From: Gemmataceae bacterium
Lineage (GTDB): Bacteria > Planctomycetota > Planctomycetia > Gemmatales > Gemmataceae
Direction of reading: 5' to 3'
NCBI GenBank assembly: GCA_020847555.1
Contig: JADLBT010000169.1
Span: 8,684 to 72,683, forward strand
Length of the DNA: 64,000 nt
How positions within the stretch are numbered: the stretch's first letter is position 1; every line of letters starts with the position of its first letter. The position numbers and the translations under genes are program-made. Shown here in pieces: positions 16,896 to 25,456 of the stretch. Under the pieces are notes generated by a model. The model ran no database searches, had not been told where the DNA came from, and saw nothing but the letters and a program-made list of their open reading frames with translations.

Positions 16896-17519
16896 ATGGC
16901 CGCCACCGACCTCGTCGTCGCGATGACCGGAGCCAGCGGGGCGCCCTACGGCGTCCGCCTGCTGGAGGTGCTGCTCCGCGCCGGCCGGACCGTTCACTTC
17001 ACCCTCAGTCTGGCCGCCGTGCAGGTGCTCGAGGAAGAGATGGATCGGCGCGTCAACCTCGGTTGCTTCGACGCGCGCGATCTGCTCGGGGACGCGGCCG
17101 ACGCGGCCGCCCCGGGGCAACTTCGGTACTACGACCACCGCGACTTCCGGGCGGGGATCGCCAGCGGGTCGTTCCTGACGGGCGGGATGGCCGTCTGCCC
17201 GTGCAGCATGGGGACGACGGCCGCCATCGCCCACGGGCTGTCGCAAAACCTCATCCACCGGGCCGCCGACGTCCACCTCAAGGAGCGGCGCAAGCTGATC
17301 CTCACGCCGCGCGAGACGCCGCTGAGCGCCGTGCAGCTGCGCAACCTGGCCCTGTGCGCCGAGGCGGGCGCGGTCGTCCTGCCCGGGATGCCCGCGTTCT
17401 ACACGCGGCCGCGCTCGCTGCAGGACATGATCGATTTCGTCGTCGGCCGCATCTGCGACCAGCTCGGCGTCGAACACCAGCTATTCCGGCGCTGGGGCGA
17501 AGGAGACGGGACGGGGTAG
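16896..17519 (+). CDS. ubiX: Flavin prenyltransferase UbiX
   Basis: 207 residues. VAMTGASGAPYGVRLLE is the FMN-binding N-terminus, CPCSMGTTAAIAHG the Ser-containing active-site loop, ERRKLILTPRETPLS the conserved phosphate-binding segment, and VLPGMPAFYTRPRSLQDM the end of the core. UbiX makes prenylated FMN, the cofactor of UbiD-type decarboxylases, used in ubiquinone/menaquinone or aromatic acid metabolism. No ubiD is visible in the window. Confidence 0.95.
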   Translation: MAATDLVVAMTGASGAPYGVRLLEVLLRAGRTVHFTLSLAAVQVLEEEMDRRVNLGCFDARDLLGDAADAAAPGQLRYYDHRDFRAGIASGSFLTGGMAVCPCSMGTTAAIAHGLSQNLIHRAADVHLKERRKLILTPRETPLSAVQLRNLALCAEAGAVVLPGMPAFYTRPRSLQDMIDFVVGRICDQLGVEHQLFRRWGEGDGTG

Positions 17520-17537
17520 GGGTGGTGCGCCCTCGGC

Positions 17538-17594
17538 AAAGTCCACGGATGGCGGCCCGTGGGGCAAGCGTCCGGCACCTGCCCCGCGGACTTT
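17538..17594. repeat. Palindromic intergenic repeat, diverged copy (AAAGTCCACGG ... CCGCGGACTTT)
   Basis: This is an imperfect member of the family seen at 31453, 32510, 34983, 40721 and 47248, with GTCC/GGAC replacing GCCC/GGGC in both arms, so the change is compensatory and pairing is kept. It lies between ubiX and ilvN, downstream of ubiX, where it could act as a terminator. Confidence 0.7.
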
Positions 17595-17704
17595 ACGGAA
17601 TCACCGGGAACCCGCCGATCGGACGCCGTGTCTGTTGAACGGCGCCCCGCGGATCCCTAAGATTCCTTCAACGACTGGCCGTTTCACGAAAGACTGGCTC
17701 ACCC

Positions 17705-18202
17705 ATGCGGCACCTGCTCTCCGCCCTCGTTCACAACCAGCCCGGCGTCCTGGCGCACGTCTCGGGCATGCTCGCTTCGCGCGGTTTTAACATCGACAGC
17801 CTTGCCGTCGGCGAAACCGAGGATCCGAACCTGTCGCGCATGACGTTCGTCGTCCACGGCGACGACGCCGAGCTGGAGCAGGTCCGCAAGCAACTCGACA
17901 AGATTGTCACCGTCGTCAAGGTGCAGGACATCGGCAGCGAGGATCACGTCGAGCGCGACCTGATGCTGCTCAAGGTCGAGGCGACGCCGGCCCAGCGGAT
18001 GGAGATCGTTCTGCTGGTCGAGATGTTCCGCGCCCGGGTGGTGGACGTCAGTCCGAGCGACCTGATGATCGAGATTTCCGGGCAGGAGCGAAAGATCGAG
18101 GCGTTCATCGACCTGATGCGCCCCTACAGCATCCTCGAACTGGCCCGCACCGGGCGGATCGCCCTCATTCGCGGCACGCCAGGTCAGGGAGACGTTCCAT
18201 GA
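17705..18202 (+). CDS. ilvN: Acetolactate synthase small (regulatory) subunit
   Basis: 165 residues. The ACT domain begins HLLSALVHNQPGVLAHVSGMLASRGFNIDSL, the hallmark of IlvN/IlvH, which binds valine and regulates the catalytic subunit IlvB/IlvI in branched-chain amino acid synthesis. The C-terminal domain contains RDLMLLKV and ends PYSILELARTGRIAL. The catalytic subunit gene is not adjacent. Its stop overlaps the next gene's start by four bases (ATGA at 18199-18202). Confidence 0.95.
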   Translation: MRHLLSALVHNQPGVLAHVSGMLASRGFNIDSLAVGETEDPNLSRMTFVVHGDDAELEQVRKQLDKIVTVVKVQDIGSEDHVERDLMLLKVEATPAQRMEIVLLVEMFRARVVDVSPSDLMIEISGQERKIEAFIDLMRPYSILELARTGRIALIRGTPGQGDVP

Positions 18203-18501
18203 CGACGCGCGACCTCGCCCGTACCACGCGCCCACTTCTGCCGGCCACCGTCGAGGCGCTGCGGCACGTCCAGCCCGGGCAGCGCATCCGCATCACGCAG
18301 ACGGTGCGCGTCGGCATCAAGAGATGGACGACCACCGTCACCGGCGTGTTCCGCGATTCCAACACCCTCGCCACCGGGCTGGCCACCCAGCGCGTGCCCG
18401 AGGATGCCATCCTCGTCCCGATCGTCCACTTCACCAAGGACAACAACGAGCTGTCGAGCGTTACCCTGGACGAGAACAGCCGCATCGAAATCCTGTCCTG
18501 A
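18199..18501 (+). CDS. Small hypothetical protein translationally coupled to ilvN
   Basis: 100 residues, starting in the ATGA overlap with ilvN. It is basic at the N-terminus and has a compact beta-rich middle (GQRIRITQTVRVGIKRWTTT, GVFRDSNTLATGLATQR) and an acidic end. No signal peptide or membrane segment. I do not recognise the family. The tight coupling suggests it is made together with the acetolactate synthase regulator, but this may only reflect transcription. Frame usage and the overlap support a real gene. Confidence 0.7.
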   Translation: MTTRDLARTTRPLLPATVEALRHVQPGQRIRITQTVRVGIKRWTTTVTGVFRDSNTLATGLATQRVPEDAILVPIVHFTKDNNELSSVTLDENSRIEILS

Positions 18502-18536
18502 TTCGCGGCTCTGCCGCCCGCGGCCTGGCGGGAAGA

Positions 18537-19466
18537 TCACTCCCCGGTCAGGCGCAGCACGCGGTCGATGTACGTCCGGACCGCGGCGCCATCAACGCCG
18601 ACGCCCATCTCGACGTTCGGGTTGGCCTTCTGACCGACGCGCTGATCGACCACGCTCATGCCGCGCGTCAGTTCGCCGCGCGTCTCCACATCGACGACCA
18701 TGTCGCGCGTGCTGATCGCGCCCGGCTGCGACACCGCGATGACACCGAGGACGTCCTTGAGGTGGAACCCCTCCAGCCCGTACAGGTTGGACGTCGCCCC
18801 GATCCCGAACGGCACGATGCGGCGCAGGAACGCGCAGGTGCGCGACTCCGGGCACGGCAGGTCCAGCAGATCCTTCGGCGAGAACAGCACCTTGCGCATC
18901 AGGTCCAGCGGGATCAGCGTGAGCGAGACGCCGCACTGCAGCACCTGCCGGGCCGCCAGCGGGTCGCACGCGAAGTGGAACTCGCTCACCGGGCCGGCGT
19001 TGCCCGGCTCGTTCAGGGTGCCGCCGAGACACACGACGCGCTGGACCAGCGCCGGCAACTCCGGATCGCGGTCCAGCGCCCGGGCCAGGACCGTCAGCGG
19101 TCCCATGGACACGACCGTCACCTCCTTGGGGTGCTGGCGGACCATGTCCACCAGCAGGCGGTCGCTCGGGTGCGGGTGGTGCAGCTCCGCGCACGGGAAC
19201 GAGACGCCGCCAAGCCCGCCCGGGCCGTGCAGTCGGATGCCGTCGAGGTCGTACTCGACCGGCAGGGCTGCCCCGAGGCGCGGCCACCGGCGCGGGTCGA
19301 GTTGCTCGACGACGATATGAACGTTGCGTGTCGCCTGCTCCGCGCTGACGTTGCCCGCGGTCGCCAGCAGCGCGAGTACCTCCAGGGTCGGGTCGTTCAG
19401 GGCCAGCGCCACCGCGAAGGCGGTGTCGATGCCCGGGTCGCCGATCAGGATGACCTTGTTCGCCAT
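18537..19466 (-). CDS. Nucleoside hydrolase-like protein with altered calcium site
   Basis: 309 residues behind an AAGGAAG ribosome-binding site. The fold signature of inosine-uridine-preferring nucleoside hydrolases is present (VEVLALLATAGNVSAEQATRN-type second motif, VVSMGPLTVLARAL, GNAGPVSEFHFACDPLAA), but the first motif, normally DxDPGxDDA, reads IGDPGIDTA: two of the Asp ligands of the catalytic calcium are Ile and Thr. The late HD ligand region reads FHLKDVLG. Canonical hydrolysis of nucleosides is therefore doubtful, and a changed substrate, binding function or different metal use is possible. Context (between ilvN and trpD, opposite strand to ilvN) gives no help. Confidence 0.8.
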   Translation of the reverse strand: MANKVILIGDPGIDTAFAVALALNDPTLEVLALLATAGNVSAEQATRNVHIVVEQLDPRRWPRLGAALPVEYDLDGIRLHGPGGLGGVSFPCAELHHPHPSDRLLVDMVRQHPKEVTVVSMGPLTVLARALDRDPELPALVQRVVCLGGTLNEPGNAGPVSEFHFACDPLAARQVLQCGVSLTLIPLDLMRKVLFSPKDLLDLPCPESRTCAFLRRIVPFGIGATSNLYGLEGFHLKDVLGVIAVSQPGAISTRDMVVDVETRGELTRGMSVVDQRVGQKANPNVEMGVGVDGAAVRTYIDRVLRLTGE

Positions 19467-19544
19467 GACTGCCCACTTCCTTCTGCGTGCCCGGAAGGAC
19501 GTTATGAGGAAGAGCCGGCACGTCGTTGCCCCGGCCGTTCGTGC

Positions 19545-20588
19545 TCACCCGGCGGGCGCGGCGGCCTCGCGGGAACAGGTAGTCAGGCGATTCAGGACCG
19601 CGAGCGCCCGGCCGGACGCCAACGCGTCCGCCGCCAGTTTCACCCCCTGGGCCAGTGTGTCCGCCCGTTCGGCCGCCAGGAGGGCCGCGGCCGCGTTCGC
19701 CAGGACCACCCGGGCGGCCGGCCCGTCCGCCCCTTCGAGGATGGCGCGCACGGCTCGGGCACTGGCCTCCGGGCCGTCCGCCTGCAACTCGGCCAGAGAG
19801 CACTCGCGCAGGCCGAAGTCCGCCGGCGTCCACTCCCACGCGCGCACCGTGTGGCCGCGCACCTCGCGCACGATCGTCGGGGCGCCGAGGGTGACCTCGT
19901 CCAGGCCGTCGCGGCCGCACACGACCAGGGCGCGGCGCGTCCCCAGCCGAGCCAGCGCGCCGGCCATCAGGTCGAGCAGTTCGGGCCGGCCGACGCCGAG
20001 AAGCTGGTAAGCGGCGCCGGCCGGGTTGGCCAGAGGGCCGAGGCAGTTGAACAGCGTGCCGACCTGGAGCCGACGGCGCAGGGACGCGACGTGGCGCAGG
20101 GCCGGATGAAAGTGCGGCGCGAAGCAAAACGCCAGCCCGGCCCGGTCGAGGCACTGGCGGGCGAAGACGCCGTCCCCTTCGACGTGAACGCCCAGGGCGG
20201 CGAGGACGTCCGCGCTGCCGCTCTGGCTGGACACGGACCGATTGCCGTGCTTGACGACCGGGACGCCAGCGGCCGCGACGACGAACGCCGCGGCCGTGCT
20301 GATGTTGAATGTGCCGGCGCCATCGCCGCCGGTCCCGCACGTGTCCAGCACCTCGTCGCGCCCCGGATCCCAGCGTACCATGTGGTCGCGCAGCACCCCA
20401 GCAGCGGCCGCGACCTCGTCGGCCGTCTCTCCCTTCATGCGCAGCCCGACCAGGAAGGCGGCGGCCTCCGCGTCCCCACACCGGCCGGCCATCATCTCGC
20501 CGAGGACGGCGCGAACCTGCTCGGGCGCCAGGTCGCGCCGCGCGACCAGCGCGGCCAGAACCTCGCCAAACCAGGGGAGCTGGGACAT
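19545..20588 (-). CDS. trpD: Anthranilate phosphoribosyltransferase
   Basis: 347 residues from ATG 20588 (GTG 20594 is an alternative). The PRPP loop CGTGGDGAGTFNIST, KHGNRSVSSQSGSADVLAALG and the metal-binding DGLDEVT are all present. The N-terminal helical dimerisation domain is complete. TrpD joins anthranilate and PRPP in tryptophan synthesis. No other trp genes are adjacent, so the pathway is dispersed in this genome. It is divergent from lexA. Confidence 0.94.
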   Translation of the reverse strand: MSQLPWFGEVLAALVARRDLAPEQVRAVLGEMMAGRCGDAEAAAFLVGLRMKGETADEVAAAAGVLRDHMVRWDPGRDEVLDTCGTGGDGAGTFNISTAAAFVVAAAGVPVVKHGNRSVSSQSGSADVLAALGVHVEGDGVFARQCLDRAGLAFCFAPHFHPALRHVASLRRRLQVGTLFNCLGPLANPAGAAYQLLGVGRPELLDLMAGALARLGTRRALVVCGRDGLDEVTLGAPTIVREVRGHTVRAWEWTPADFGLRECSLAELQADGPEASARAVRAILEGADGPAARVVLANAAAALLAAERADTLAQGVKLAADALASGRALAVLNRLTTCSREAAAPAG

Positions 20589-20915
20589 ATGCACGGATGA
20601 GAGAATGTTTATTCGTCCGGCCCGCCGCCGATCGGCGGAACCTCAAGTGTTGAGCATAGCGGAAATCGGACGCGCCGCCAAAAAATTCTCTTTATTTGTG
20701 TACGGACGTCTAATATACTTCCGTTTAGAATGGACAGGCGATGAGGCGCGACACACCATCCCGAAACTCGGGCCTGCGGAAGCCCGGGAAGTACCCCAGA
20801 ACGAGGTGAGGCGATGCCGATGGCGGAACCTTTTGAAACCACAAAGTCGGCAAAATCGCCATTACACACCACCCCGTCGGCGGCGCCCCGACCCGACACG
20901 AACGAGGGAAACCCC
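20589..20915 (+). promoter_or_regulatory. trpD-lexA intergenic region with AT-rich lexA promoter and candidate operator
   Basis: No gene is convincing in these 327 bases. The AT-rich block 20687-20730 contains TAATAT (20711-20716) as a likely -10 and the palindromes TCTAA-N11-TTAGA (20709-20729) and ACGGA-N13-TCCGT (20702-20724), which overlap it and may be the operator through which LexA represses itself. It does not match the E. coli CTGT-N8-ACAG or the B. subtilis GAAC-N4-GTTC box. A GGGC/GCCC stem lies at about 20770-20790 in the leader. Confidence 0.35.
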
Positions 20916-21518
20916 ATGCCGGACTTCAGCCAGTTGACACAGCGCCAGCGTGAAATCTACGACTTCATCAAGGGCAAGATCGAGCAGCGCGGCTACGGGC
21001 CGACAGTGCGCGAGATCGGCAAGGCGTTCGGCATCCAGTCGCCGAACGGGGTGATGTGCCACCTCAAGGCGCTGGAGAAGAAGGGGCTGATCATCCGCGA
21101 GGGGTTTTCGGCCCGGGCGATCCAGCTGGTGGACCACCGGCCGCCGTCGCACGGCCTGCCGATGCTCGGCCTCGTCGCTGCCGGCTCGCCGACCGAGGCC
21201 GTCGAGCAGCACGACCGGCTCGAACTGGACGATCTGTTCGGCCGGCCGAACCTGTTTGCCCTCAAGGTCCGCGGCACGTCGATGATCGAGGATCACATCG
21301 ACGACGGGGATTTCGTCGTGATCCGCAAGCAGGAGATGGCGCAGAACGGCGAGCGCGTGGTCGCCATGATCGACGACGAGGTGACGCTGAAGCGCTACTA
21401 CGACGACACCGACCACATCCGCCTGGAGCCGGCCAACGGCGCGATGCAGCCGATCGTTGTCCCCAAGGGCGCGGCGCAGGTGCTCGGCGTACTCGTCGGC
21501 GTCATCCGCAAGTGCTAG
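20916..21518 (+). CDS. lexA: SOS repressor LexA
   Basis: 200 residues from ATG 20916, seven bases after GAGGGAAA. The frame is open to ATG 20814, which would add 34 low-complexity residues and has its own GAGG. The winged helix reads LTQRQREIYDFIKGKIEQRG followed by PTVREIGKAFGIQSPNGV. The autocleavage site A89-G90 (LVAAGSP) and the Ser-Lys dyad S122 (GTSMIEDHI) and K159 (DDEVTLKRYY) are intact. LexA represses DNA-damage genes and self-cleaves when stimulated by RecA filaments. Confidence 0.95.
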   Translation: MPDFSQLTQRQREIYDFIKGKIEQRGYGPTVREIGKAFGIQSPNGVMCHLKALEKKGLIIREGFSARAIQLVDHRPPSHGLPMLGLVAAGSPTEAVEQHDRLELDDLFGRPNLFALKVRGTSMIEDHIDDGDFVVIRKQEMAQNGERVVAMIDDEVTLKRYYDDTDHIRLEPANGAMQPIVVPKGAAQVLGVLVGVIRKC

Positions 21519-21604
21519 CCGGTTGTCTCAATCGCGGTCCAGGCGAGGGTGTCGGAGCCGCTGCGCTGCGTGCGTGGCTCGGACACCTTCACCTGGATCG
21601 TGAA

Positions 21605-22633
21605 TCAGGATGCCGTAGAAGGGGCCTCCCCACCTCCACCCGGGCTCTCGTTCGTCTCGTTGATGCGAGCGAGGTGGCGGTCCAGAAAGCCGAGCAGCGC
21701 TTCCCGGTACAGTACACCACCCGCCTCGACCAGATTCATGTGCCCGGCCCCGGGGATGAGGACCAGTTCGCGCGGCCCGCGGCAGCGCTCGAACAATCGC
21801 CCGGCGTCCTCTGCCGGGGCGTGAGAGTCCTCTGTCCCGGTCAGCAGGAGTACCGGCGCGGGGGCCAGCCCGGCGATGTGATCCACAGGGGCGATTTGCC
21901 GCAGCCGCAGCCGCAGCCGCCGCTCCGTCACCCAGATGACGCCGCGACGGAAACGGTGGAACCACGCCGGGAACTTGTTGCCGATTCGGTTCTGGAAGGT
22001 ACTCGCGAGGTCGTGGTAAAGACTTTCGAGGACGACCGCCTCCAGGTGCCGGGCGTGGGCGGCAGCGAAACACACTGCGGCCGCGCCCATCGAGATCCCC
22101 AGCGCGGCGCGCGGCTGGTGCGGCCAGCGCTGCCGGACCAGATCCAGCACGGCGGCCACGTCGCGGGCCTCGTGGAACCCGAAAGTGGTGCGCTTGCCGG
22201 GACTCTCCCCGTGAGCCCGGTGGTCGAAGGCGACGCACCGATATCCGGCGGCCGCCAGCAGCGCGATGCGGTCCAGCGCCTGCGCCCGGTTGGCGCGGAT
22301 GCCGTGAAACAGGGCGACGGTGGCGTGGGCCGTCGCTGGCGTGACCGCCCAACCGCGAAGGGGCAGTCCGTCCTCGGTTTGACACTCCAGCGCTTCCCAC
22401 TCCAACCCGCACGCGGACGGGGTCGGGCGCGGGGGACTCCGACTCGGCCGCGTCAGCCAGCGCGACACGGTGTACGCGGTCGCCAGGTAGCCGATACCGG
22501 ACGCCGCCGCCAGGCTGGCGAGCACTTCTTTCACCCAGGATGTTCTGCGTCGGAGTTCGGACACGGACGGGCCCTCGGGAAGGGCGGTCGAGTGCCGGCG
22601 CCGAAGCGCCGTACCCTTGCCATCGGTCGCCAC
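21605..22633 (-). CDS. Membrane-anchored alpha/beta hydrolase
   Basis: 342 residues from GTG 22633, chosen for GGAGG nine bases upstream. A single hydrophobic segment (about residues 35-55, LASLAAASGIGYLATAYTVS) precedes the alpha/beta-hydrolase core. The oxyanion strand is VALFHGIRANR, the nucleophile elbow GISMGAAA, the acid is probably Asp in GTEDSHAP and the His is in GAGHMNLVEAGG. Substrate unknown; the domain resembles serine aminopeptidase S33/BAAT-like esterases. It converges with lexA. Confidence 0.85.
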   Translation of the reverse strand: MATDGKGTALRRRHSTALPEGPSVSELRRRTSWVKEVLASLAAASGIGYLATAYTVSRWLTRPSRSPPRPTPSACGLEWEALECQTEDGLPLRGWAVTPATAHATVALFHGIRANRAQALDRIALLAAAGYRCVAFDHRAHGESPGKRTTFGFHEARDVAAVLDLVRQRWPHQPRAALGISMGAAAVCFAAAHARHLEAVVLESLYHDLASTFQNRIGNKFPAWFHRFRRGVIWVTERRLRLRLRQIAPVDHIAGLAPAPVLLLTGTEDSHAPAEDAGRLFERCRGPRELVLIPGAGHMNLVEAGGVLYREALLGFLDRHLARINETNESPGGGGEAPSTAS

Positions 22634-22676
22634 GCCAACACGCCTCCAAAAAAAACACACCGTTCCGGAGTCGGGA

Positions 22677-23939
22677 TTATCGACCGTACCACGCGATGAG
22701 CCGGGGCAACTCGCCGCGCCCGGCCAGCGTCCGCTGCACGAAGCGCACCCGCCGCGTGCGGAACACCGGGTTGTACCCGAAGTGGTCGTCCACGACGGTT
22801 AGTGCTTTCTCTACCGCCTCGACCGTGGGGGCGCCGCCGACGGCCCGCGCGAGCCACAGCGTCACGGGGAACGTCAGCGCCAGCGCCTCCAGGCCGTCCC
22901 AGAACGTCGCACCGAACTGGAGGGGACCGCAAAACTGGAGCGAACCGACCTTCACCAGGTAGTACCGCTCCAGCACCGCCTCCGCTTCGGCCTTCAACAG
23001 CCCGGCCGCCGCCTCCACCTGCGCGAACGTGGCGTCTTCCGGGATGAGCGCGTTGAGGCGCGGCACCCGGCCGCGGCCGCGCGCGAAACGCCACCCGGCC
23101 CGGAGCAGGGACAGGCGGCTGCGCGACGCCGACCCGCGATTCGCCCCGTGGTCCTTGCGGGCGTACAGCGCGAGCGCCTGCCGGAACAGCACCCGGCCGA
23201 CCCAGTCCGGCCGCCCGATCGCCGCCGGATCCGCCGGCACCTCGGCCTCCAGCCCCTGCCGCAGTACGCTCAGGAACTGGACAAGGCGGCCGCCACTGAC
23301 TCTATCAAACCGGGCCTGCCGGCACACGACGGCGAGCGCGAGGCACTTGCGCAGCCGGCGCTCGATCCGGTCATGGCGGTCGCCGAGCAGGGCCAGCAGC
23401 ACGTCGGTGAAGCGCAACAGGTCGGGCCAGTCCACCTGCTGTCCACGTTGCAGAGGCGGGGGCGGCACGTTCGCTCCCTCGAACTCCTGGGATTGCTCGA
23501 CGAGCCGTGCGGCCTGGGCCAGTTCTACCTCGCGCCCGGCGAGGGGCCGCCCGTTGTTGGCCGCCGCCGACGGACACGCGAACCGCACCCCGCCGCGCCA
23601 GTGGTTGCCGGCCGGCGCCAGTACGAACGGGTACAGCCGGCAGGCGAGCGGTTTCGCGTCGGCGCCGAACCGCTCGTGGATGCGGCAGCAGTTGGCGGCG
23701 CCGAGGAACACGCAGCTGCCGTCGGGTTTGTGGCCCAGTCGGACGCGGCGCCGCCACCACGGCCCGTGCCGCACGAAAAGCCGCAGCTTGCCGAGTTCCG
23801 GGTCTGCCGCCCACCCCTGCCCCTCGATACGCTGCTGCTCCTCCTCGCTGACGTGGATCTGCAACTCGCGACAGCAATTCCCGCAACTGTGGCAATCCCA
23901 GTTCTGAATGATCGGCAGGTGCCGCACGGGGAGGGACAT
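22677..23939 (-). CDS. YkgJ-like cysteine-cluster protein with long C-terminal domain
   Basis: 420 residues from ATG 23939. The N-terminal 130 residues carry the zinc/iron-chelating CxxCxxCC pattern (WDCHSCGNCCRELQIHV) plus later Cys residues in CVFLGAANCCRIHERFG and CRLYPFVL, typical of YkgJ (UPF0153). The remaining 290 residues are helical, basic and unrecognised. The cluster suggests metal or Fe-S binding; the enzymatic role is unknown. It is 43 bases upstream of the alpha/beta hydrolase on the same strand. Confidence 0.82.
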   Translation of the reverse strand: MSLPVRHLPIIQNWDCHSCGNCCRELQIHVSEEEQQRIEGQGWAADPELGKLRLFVRHGPWWRRRVRLGHKPDGSCVFLGAANCCRIHERFGADAKPLACRLYPFVLAPAGNHWRGGVRFACPSAAANNGRPLAGREVELAQAARLVEQSQEFEGANVPPPPLQRGQQVDWPDLLRFTDVLLALLGDRHDRIERRLRKCLALAVVCRQARFDRVSGGRLVQFLSVLRQGLEAEVPADPAAIGRPDWVGRVLFRQALALYARKDHGANRGSASRSRLSLLRAGWRFARGRGRVPRLNALIPEDATFAQVEAAAGLLKAEAEAVLERYYLVKVGSLQFCGPLQFGATFWDGLEALALTFPVTLWLARAVGGAPTVEAVEKALTVVDDHFGYNPVFRTRRVRFVQRTLAGRGELPRLIAWYGR

Positions 23940-24014
23940 CAAGGGTGGCAGGGTCAGGGGTCAGAGGGTAGCCCAGGGCTCGCGGGCCGTATTACTCGAT
24001 CCCCTTCATTGTAA

Positions 24015-25220
24015 CTACGCCGCGTGGCGCGCCGTGCCGGTTTCAGCCACTTCCGCTTGCGGATGGCCGGATCTGCTGCCCCGACGCCCGAAGACCACCC
24101 AGGCGAGCAGGAACACGCCCAGGGCAGCCTGAGCCAGGGGGAACATCGCCTCCTCGCCGAACCACTCGCGCACGTGGCCGGTCACCACCGGCCCGGCGAT
24201 GCACCCCGCACACTCCACCGCCAGGAAACAGGCATTGGCGCGGGCTAGAGCGTGAGCCGGCAACCGCTCGCCGAGCAGCGCCAGGCCCAGCGGGTAGAAG
24301 GCGCCGGAGCAGGCGCCGACCGCGAACAGCCACACCGCCAGCCACACCGACGGCCCGCACGCGGGCACCATCCCCAGCCCCAGGATCACGACGCCGTAGC
24401 ACCCCAGCAGAACCGCCGTCCGCCCCACCCGGTCCGCCAGCCACGCCACCGGCAGTTGCACCACCAGCACGCCGACGACCGCCAGGCTCGTCATTCCGCC
24501 GACCTCGCCGCCGGACAGGCCGAGGGAGAAAAGGTGGAGCGGCAGGAAGGTAATCATCACCCCTTCGAGGAACCCCTGATTCCACGCCGACCCGTAACTG
24601 AGCAGGTTACGGCGTACCTCCAGCGGCGCCCGCTCCGCCTCCTGGTGCTGCCCCATCGGCGCGGGCAGCCAGCAGCAGACCGGGACCGCGGAGAGGATCG
24701 CGACGGCGCCACCGACCAGGAACGCCAGGCGCGGCGCCGTGGGGTAAAGCTCCAGCCCGACCGCGTTGCCCAGCGCGTACCCCAGGGTGATCGCGACCGC
24801 GTAGCACCCGAAGTTGCGGGACCGGTGTTCGGGCTCGGCCTCCTGGTTAACGAGCGTTTCCAGCGGGATCACGCAGAGGGCGCCGGCGGCCCCGGCGCCG
24901 AACCGGACGAGGAACCACCACGCCACGCCCTCACCCCAGGGGAACAGAACCGTCGCCGCTCCGGCGCCGATCATCCCGACGACCGAGCAGACGTTGCCCC
25001 AGCGCCGCATCAGCCACGGGACCGCCGCGGCTGTAACCGCCATGCCGAGGTAGTAGGTGCCGGTGTTGCCGCCGGTGAGCGCGTCGGCGCAGCCGGCGGC
25101 GGATAGCCAGAGGGCGGCCAGCGGCGCGCTGACGCCGAAGCTGAACGCCCAGCCCGCGGTCCCGGCGCAGATGACGACCAGGGTCCGGTGGCGGCGCAGG
25201 AAGCGGCCGAGTGTGCCCAT
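24015..25220 (-). CDS. MFS transporter
   Basis: 401 residues from ATG 25220 (GTG 25256 would add 12). About 12 hydrophobic segments are present. The cytoplasmic loop between helices 8 and 9 reads WLADRVGRTAVLLG, the major-facilitator motif A (G/A-x-x-x-D-R-x-G-R/K). The layout resembles YfcJ/YcaD-type exporters. Substrate unknown. Transcribed divergently from the methyltransferase gene; the 236-base gap between them shows no clear operator. Confidence 0.87.
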   Translation of the reverse strand: MGTLGRFLRRHRTLVVICAGTAGWAFSFGVSAPLAALWLSAAGCADALTGGNTGTYYLGMAVTAAAVPWLMRRWGNVCSVVGMIGAGAATVLFPWGEGVAWWFLVRFGAGAAGALCVIPLETLVNQEAEPEHRSRNFGCYAVAITLGYALGNAVGLELYPTAPRLAFLVGGAVAILSAVPVCCWLPAPMGQHQEAERAPLEVRRNLLSYGSAWNQGFLEGVMITFLPLHLFSLGLSGGEVGGMTSLAVVGVLVVQLPVAWLADRVGRTAVLLGCYGVVILGLGMVPACGPSVWLAVWLFAVGACSGAFYPLGLALLGERLPAHALARANACFLAVECAGCIAGPVVTGHVREWFGEEAMFPLAQAALGVFLLAWVVFGRRGSRSGHPQAEVAETGTARHAA

Positions 25221-25456
25221 GAACAGAACGCCCTGGCGGAGAAATCGCCGACCCACGGGGGATGATGTTTAACAGACCCGCTTCCCCCTGTCCAGGCGAA
25301 GTCCCCCATCCTCCCCCGTCCGGGGGCCGCGACCCGGAGATCGGTCGGGGCAGGTGGTGTGGGCGGGCGCGTGGCGGGCGCGTAGTTTGGTGGGAGGAGA
25401 GCAGCAGGAGTACCCCCGCCAGCGCGCTCCCTCGTTCCCCCGGAGGAGGTTGCCTC

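Noticed and set aside
20814..20915. A 34-residue N-terminal extension of LexA.
   Set aside because: It is low-complexity and absent from typical LexA, while ATG 20916 has a good ribosome-binding site and gives the usual length. It remains possible and is noted at the gene.
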